A stretch of 64,000 nucleotides of DNA, from positions 13,106,108 through 13,170,107 of the forward strand of contig CM017564.1 in NCBI GenBank assembly GCA_007844125.1, written 5' to 3'. Every line of letters starts with the position of its first letter. Within the stretch, counting starts at the first letter, position 1. This stretch comes from Sinonovacula constricta. Taxonomy: Eukaryota; Mollusca; Bivalvia; Cardiida; Solecurtidae. Both the position numbers and the translations under genes were made by a program. The notes below the pieces were generated by a model that was given only the letters and a program-made list of their open reading frames with translations, did no database searches and was not told where the DNA came from. Below are positions 12,001-18,000 of the stretch, one piece after another.

Positions 12001-15000
12001 ACTTGAGTCGTGTTCACCAAAGGGACTTAATTCCAAACTTTACTGAGTTAAATTTTCAGACTTAACTCAAAATATTGGCAATGTTTAGACAGCCCAATTT
12101 ATACTCTCTAACAAAGGAGGTAAACAAATAAAACAAAATTTCTGCAAAATTCTGCAAAATTGAACCACACTTCAGATAAAAGAAATTAAACCACTCTAGC
12201 CTGCAGTCTTTATGGATCAATTTCTGTGCATGCCAACTTCTAACCCTGGCATATTCAGCAAAACCCATGATCAACCATAAATTAATTTTTTAATAAACCT
12301 CTCATTTCTACCACAAACCCTGTAAAGCTGGTGTTCAGAAATTGAACCACACTTCAGATACAAGGAATTGAGCCATACTTCAGATACAATTAATTGAACC
12401 ACACTTCAGATACAAGAAATTAAACCACTCTAGCCTGCAGTCTTTATGGATCAATTTCTGTGCATGCCAACTTCAAACCCTGGCATATTCAGCAAAACCC
12501 ATGATCAACCATAAATTATTTTTTTAATAAACTTCTAATTTCTACTCCAAACCCTGCAAAGCTGGTGTTCATTAGAATCTTCTGTATTATACAAAAAAAT
12601 ATTGATTATGAGGTTAGCTGTAGAATTAGTTAATATGTTGCTACAGCAAAGCACCTTGTCTAGATGAGTTGTGGGGAAAGCCGGTGGCTGGGGATTTGGA
12701 TTTGCTGACTTATAACTTCTAAGTCCTCACTGGGTGGTTCAAGTCTCGGTGGGAACAAGAACTTCCATTTAGGGGGCTCTTTTATTTGAACTGCGGTTGG
12801 CCTGTGGATCTGGAATCTTCCTTCACCAGTAATAAGCTTGATTTCACCAGTTTAATATAATATAATAATGTGACATATTAGATAGATACATTTCTAAGGT
12901 TAGTGGAGGAAGTCAGAGACAAATGTCTCCATAGAACCACTGCCACATTGCAGCTCAAATGAGGGATGGGATGGGATTAGCCGGCATATTTGCCGATACT
13001 GCGCAGCGACATTTCTATCATTATAGCACAGGGGCACTTATGAGGTGCCCAGGGACTGAACCCGGCCGGTCCATTATACTGACACCGACGAGTCAGGCGT
13101 AATGCTGTCCCCTTAGCCCCGAGCGTTAGGAGGGAAGCCACTACTACCAACTTTAAAGTCTTTGGTAAGACCCGGCCGGGGTTCGAACCCACGACCTCCC
13201 GATCCGCAAGCCGACGCTCTACCACCTGAGCTATTGCGGCCGGTGCAGCTCAAATGAAAGTCCTCTTAGACGAAGCGCCCATGGCGTAGTTGTATAGTTG
13301 CCGATTTGTAACTCTGACTGCTTAGCCTCTCACCGCATGGGTTCGAGTCCCATTCGGGGCAAAAGACTTAATGTGGGAAGGTCTTCCAGCTGATTTGCGG
13401 TGCGCTGGTTGTTCTACCCAGACATTTATCTGGGGTCTTCCTCCACCAAAAAGCTGGATGTTGTGATAATGATCATAAATGATCGTGGCAATGAATGTCA
13501 AAAACAGAAACAAAAAACAGAAAGTCTTCTTAACATGAAAGTGAGGGACAGAAAAGTGATTACCTACTAGGTCCCTAGTGCCCAAACAGTCCAGAATGAA
13601 ATAACCATTTAATATTGACTGTTTAACAGGTATAGATGATTTACTGGCCCGTCATGTTGCCCACCTGTTTATCAGAGATCCCATCTCCCTGTTCAGTGAG
13701 AAGATTCACCAGAACGATGACGAAGACACTGACCATTTTGAGGTAAAATAATATGCATTTCTTTAAAATATATGCCATGTCCATGGTAGTTGAAGCAAGT
13801 GAGCTTTTAGCACAAGAACAAGTAAGTTGGAATTTAAAATAGGACATGTCATCTCAACCAGACCTGGTAGGACAATCTAATTTTATGTTTCCATATCTTA
13901 TGTTTCCTAATCTTATGTTTCCTTATATTATGTTTCCTTATATTATGTTTCCTAATTTCATGTTTCCTAATCTTATGTTTCCTTATATTATGTTTCCTTA
14001 TATTATGTTTCCTTATATTATGTTTCCTTATATTATGTTTCCTTATATTATGTTTCCTAATCTCATGTTTCCTAATCTCATGTTTCCTAATCTTATTTTT
14101 CCAGATCTTATGTTTCTTATATTATGATTTTTATTCTTATGTTTCCTGAGCCTAAGTTTCTAATCTTATGTTCCTGATATTATGTTCTCTAATATGTTTT
14201 CTTATACTATTTCTCCTTATATTATGTTCCTAATCTTATGTACCTAATCTTACGTTAACATCTAAAAAAAAAAACTTAATATCACATGATTGTGGTGTTT
14301 ATATCAAACAAAATTTTCTGAAAATTAGCTGAATGTCACATAATTGTGGTGTTTATATCAAACAAAAACTTCTGAAAAATAGCTGATTGTCACATAATTG
14401 TAGTGTTTATATCAAACAAAAACTTCTGAAAATTAGCTGAATGTCACATAATTGTGGTGTTTATATCAAACAAAAACTTCTGAAAAATAGCTGATTGTCA
14501 CATAATTGTAGTGTTTATATCAAACAAAAACTTCTGAAAAATAGCTGAATGTCACATAATTGTGGTGTTTATATCAAACAAAAACTTTTAAAGAATAGCT
14601 AAGTGTCACATAATTGTGGTGTTTATATCAAACAAAAACTTCTCTGCAGAACCTGCAATCCACCAACTGGCAAACCATGAGGTTCAAACCTCCACCTCCC
14701 AACAGCAACATCGGCTGGCGTGTAGAATTCCGACCAATGGAAGTGCAGCTTACAGACTTCGAGAACGCTGCCTATGTGACATTTTTAGTCTTGCTGACAC
14801 GTGTGATTTTGACCTTCCAACTTAATTTTCTCATTCCACTGTCGAAAGTTGACGAAAATCTAAAGACGTCTTTCAAGCGTAACGCTGTGGAAGATGGACA
14901 GTTCTTCTTCCGAAAAGACATCCTAACAGGTAAGGCATGTTTGAAACATCGTTCCTTTTGATTTAGTTTAAACATCATTCTTATTTCCGCAAAATTTATT

Positions 15001-18000
15001 GCGCTCTAAGTACGCCCATTGCTGAGCAGTCAGATAAACAGACTCAAAACTTCCCCACCGGCCACAAAAGCTCAATTGGTAGAACATTGGCTTGCAGATC
15101 AGGAGGTCCCGGGTTCAAACCCCGGCCAGGTCAAACCAAAGACTTTAAACTGTTAGTAGTGGCTTCCCTCCTAACGCTCTGGGCTAAGGGGACAGCATTA
15201 CGCCATTCATGGTTGTCAGTATAATGGACCGGCCTTGTTCAGTCCCTGGGCACCTCGTAAGTGCCCCTGTGCTAAAATGATAGCATTTTCGCTGGACAGT
15301 TTCGGCAAAAATGGCGGCAAATCCCAATCCCATAACTTCCCAGCCCCTCGCCATATGGGTTCAAGTTTTCGCTGAACCAAGTATGTTCTTGTGAAGAGGT
15401 CTTCCAGCTGACCAGATTTGTGCTACTGACTCTATCTAGAAATTTGTCTATTTCCATGTATTGTTTGGCGTGGCCATATTGACATTATTATACGCCCGTC
15501 GAAGATGGAATGTATTGTGGGATCACCGTGGCGGGTGGGCAGGCGGCATCATGATGCTTGTCCAGAGCATAACTCCAACACTATCAAAGCTATTGACTTG
15601 AAACTTCATAGGTGCATAGATCTCATTTAGACGGAGTGCAGTGCACAGGAACCTTCACTCTGCACTTCATGATTTTGGAGTGATTGCCCTTAGTTCATAT
15701 TTAGATAGATGCTATTAAAACAAGAACCATCACTCTACTCATCTTTTTTTTGAGTAACTCCTTTTCTACACAAATGCCATTACACTCTTGTAAACTTTTG
15801 TATATTTGATGTTATTCCCCTTCGATTTTTTTTAATTACCCAGATTGCAGTCCACAGTCATGCCAGAGTGCATTGCTCAACAGTGCACAGCATTTTGGCA
15901 GATTTAAGATTTTTTTTTATGTTATTTTAGTTTAATTTAAATTTTTCTTGCAGTAACCCACAGTGCAGTCCAAAACTTTGCCTTACTGCATTGTACAAGA
16001 GTGCACAGCAGTTTGTTTTAAATTGCTCAATTAACAGTCGTGTTTTTCTCCACTTTACAGTGCCCATGTTTTTTTTTAGCTCAGTGCTAATGGTCCAATC
16101 TTCACCAAAGATTTTTAAAGTAAATAACTCATAATTACTTGACACCAGATATGAGCCTACTTAAAGCCTGTGTCCTCAGGTGAGCGATTAAGGGCTATCA
16201 CAGCCCTCTTGTTTTGTAATTGTGGAGGGTACATGCAAGATAAAAAATGGGTCCTTAGTCAGTGGTGAAAGGGTCTCTTTACCAGAGTGGTCAAAAAAGT
16301 AAAAAAAAAAAAAAATGCAAAATGTAGTGGACCACCATGAGTCCACCTTAATTCCTATCAGTCCAGTATATATCTTACAAGTTAAATAGTCTGATTCAGA
16401 GCACTTTGCTAGCTTAGTCTGACTTTGTAGACCAGAGGTGTGTCACTCGTTTTACCAGACATCAGTCTTGGGTCTTTCTTCACCAATAATTGCTGGATGC
16501 TGGATGTCACCAATTGTGCCAGAAAGACAAAACAAAACAAAAACAAAGTTCTTGTGGGTCGAAATTTCATAAAGACTTAAAAAATGCTTTGATGCCTGTT
16601 ACATATTCTTAAAACTACTTAACTTTCATGATTTTTTGTTGATTGTTTAAGACTGCTCCCCGCCAGAAGCGTCAGAATGTGTGAGCCAGTGCTGCGAGGG
16701 GAAGATGTGTTCACAACAGGATGAATATATGTTACTCTCCATCAACGACATCATACACGGGAAGGTAACTCTTCTTTGATATCGGGGGCACTCGAGGCAT
16801 AGTGGTAGAGTCACCGATTTGTCGTTCTTCTGACTGCTAAGCATCTCACAGTGTGGGTTTGAGTCCCGTTCTGGGCCAAGGACTTAATGTGGGAAGATCT
16901 TCCAGGTGACTTGCTGTGCACTGGTGGTTCAACTCAGACATTTTTCTGGGGGTCTTCCTTCTACCAAAAAGCTGGACGTTGCTATAATGATTATAATTGG
17001 TCTCTGCAATGTATTTCAAAAACAAAACAAACATTTATTAATATCTTCAGCTACAAAGAAGAATCGGACTATATTGGCTTTATGACCATCAGTAGACATG
17101 GTTTGTATGAGCTATTTCTTGGCTAATTTGTGTCATATTTTGATGAGTATTTTATTTGGGCTAAACAAATATTGCGTGTATTTTTGGTATTACATAACTG
17201 GCTTGATCGTCATTATATGTGGCAAAGCTGTATCTAAGGGCTTTCTTCGTCTTCTTGGACAATTTTTGTTTCTTGTTGTCATTGTGTTTATTGGGTTAGC
17301 CAATTCATGGCACTTTTCTTTCACTACTTTTGAATAGTCCTCAGTGGCTATTTTGTAGTTTTTTGTATATACAGAGGATCTGATATGAGTGTTAATCAGA
17401 TACTGAAAATATTAAACGAGTTGGATGAAATGATACGAAACGAGCCTCTGCCTCTACTTAATCTATCTTACACATAACCAAAACATCACCTGTTTTTTGT
17501 TTACAATGCATCATCTTTTTATAGTATGAACAGTCGGCCTTGACATGTGTAGTTCGGTTTGGAAGAATCCACACAAAAAATAGTTCCACTCTTTACTCGA
17601 CCATTTTCCATAAAAATGGAACAGTTTTGTTTATAACATGACTTAAGTGTAATATTTTTATTAATGAAAATGAAATTGTTTATCATAATGCATAAAATGG
17701 CAACAACAAAGTGATCAGAAAATGGCAATGTACACTACACATACTTAATGACGTCACACTATGATAATGACGTCACACTACGATAATGACACACTACGAT
17801 AATGATGTCACACTACGATAATGACGTCACACTACGATAATGATGTCACACTACGATAATGATGTCACACTACGATAATGACGTCACACTACATTAATGA
17901 CATCACACTACGATAATGACGTCACACTATGATAATGACGTCACACTACGATAATGACGTCACACTACGACAATGACGTCACACTACGATAATGACGTCA

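Noticed and set aside
13846..14127. 93-codon MFPYI-repeat ORF
   Set aside because: Produced by the 15-bp intronic minisatellite.
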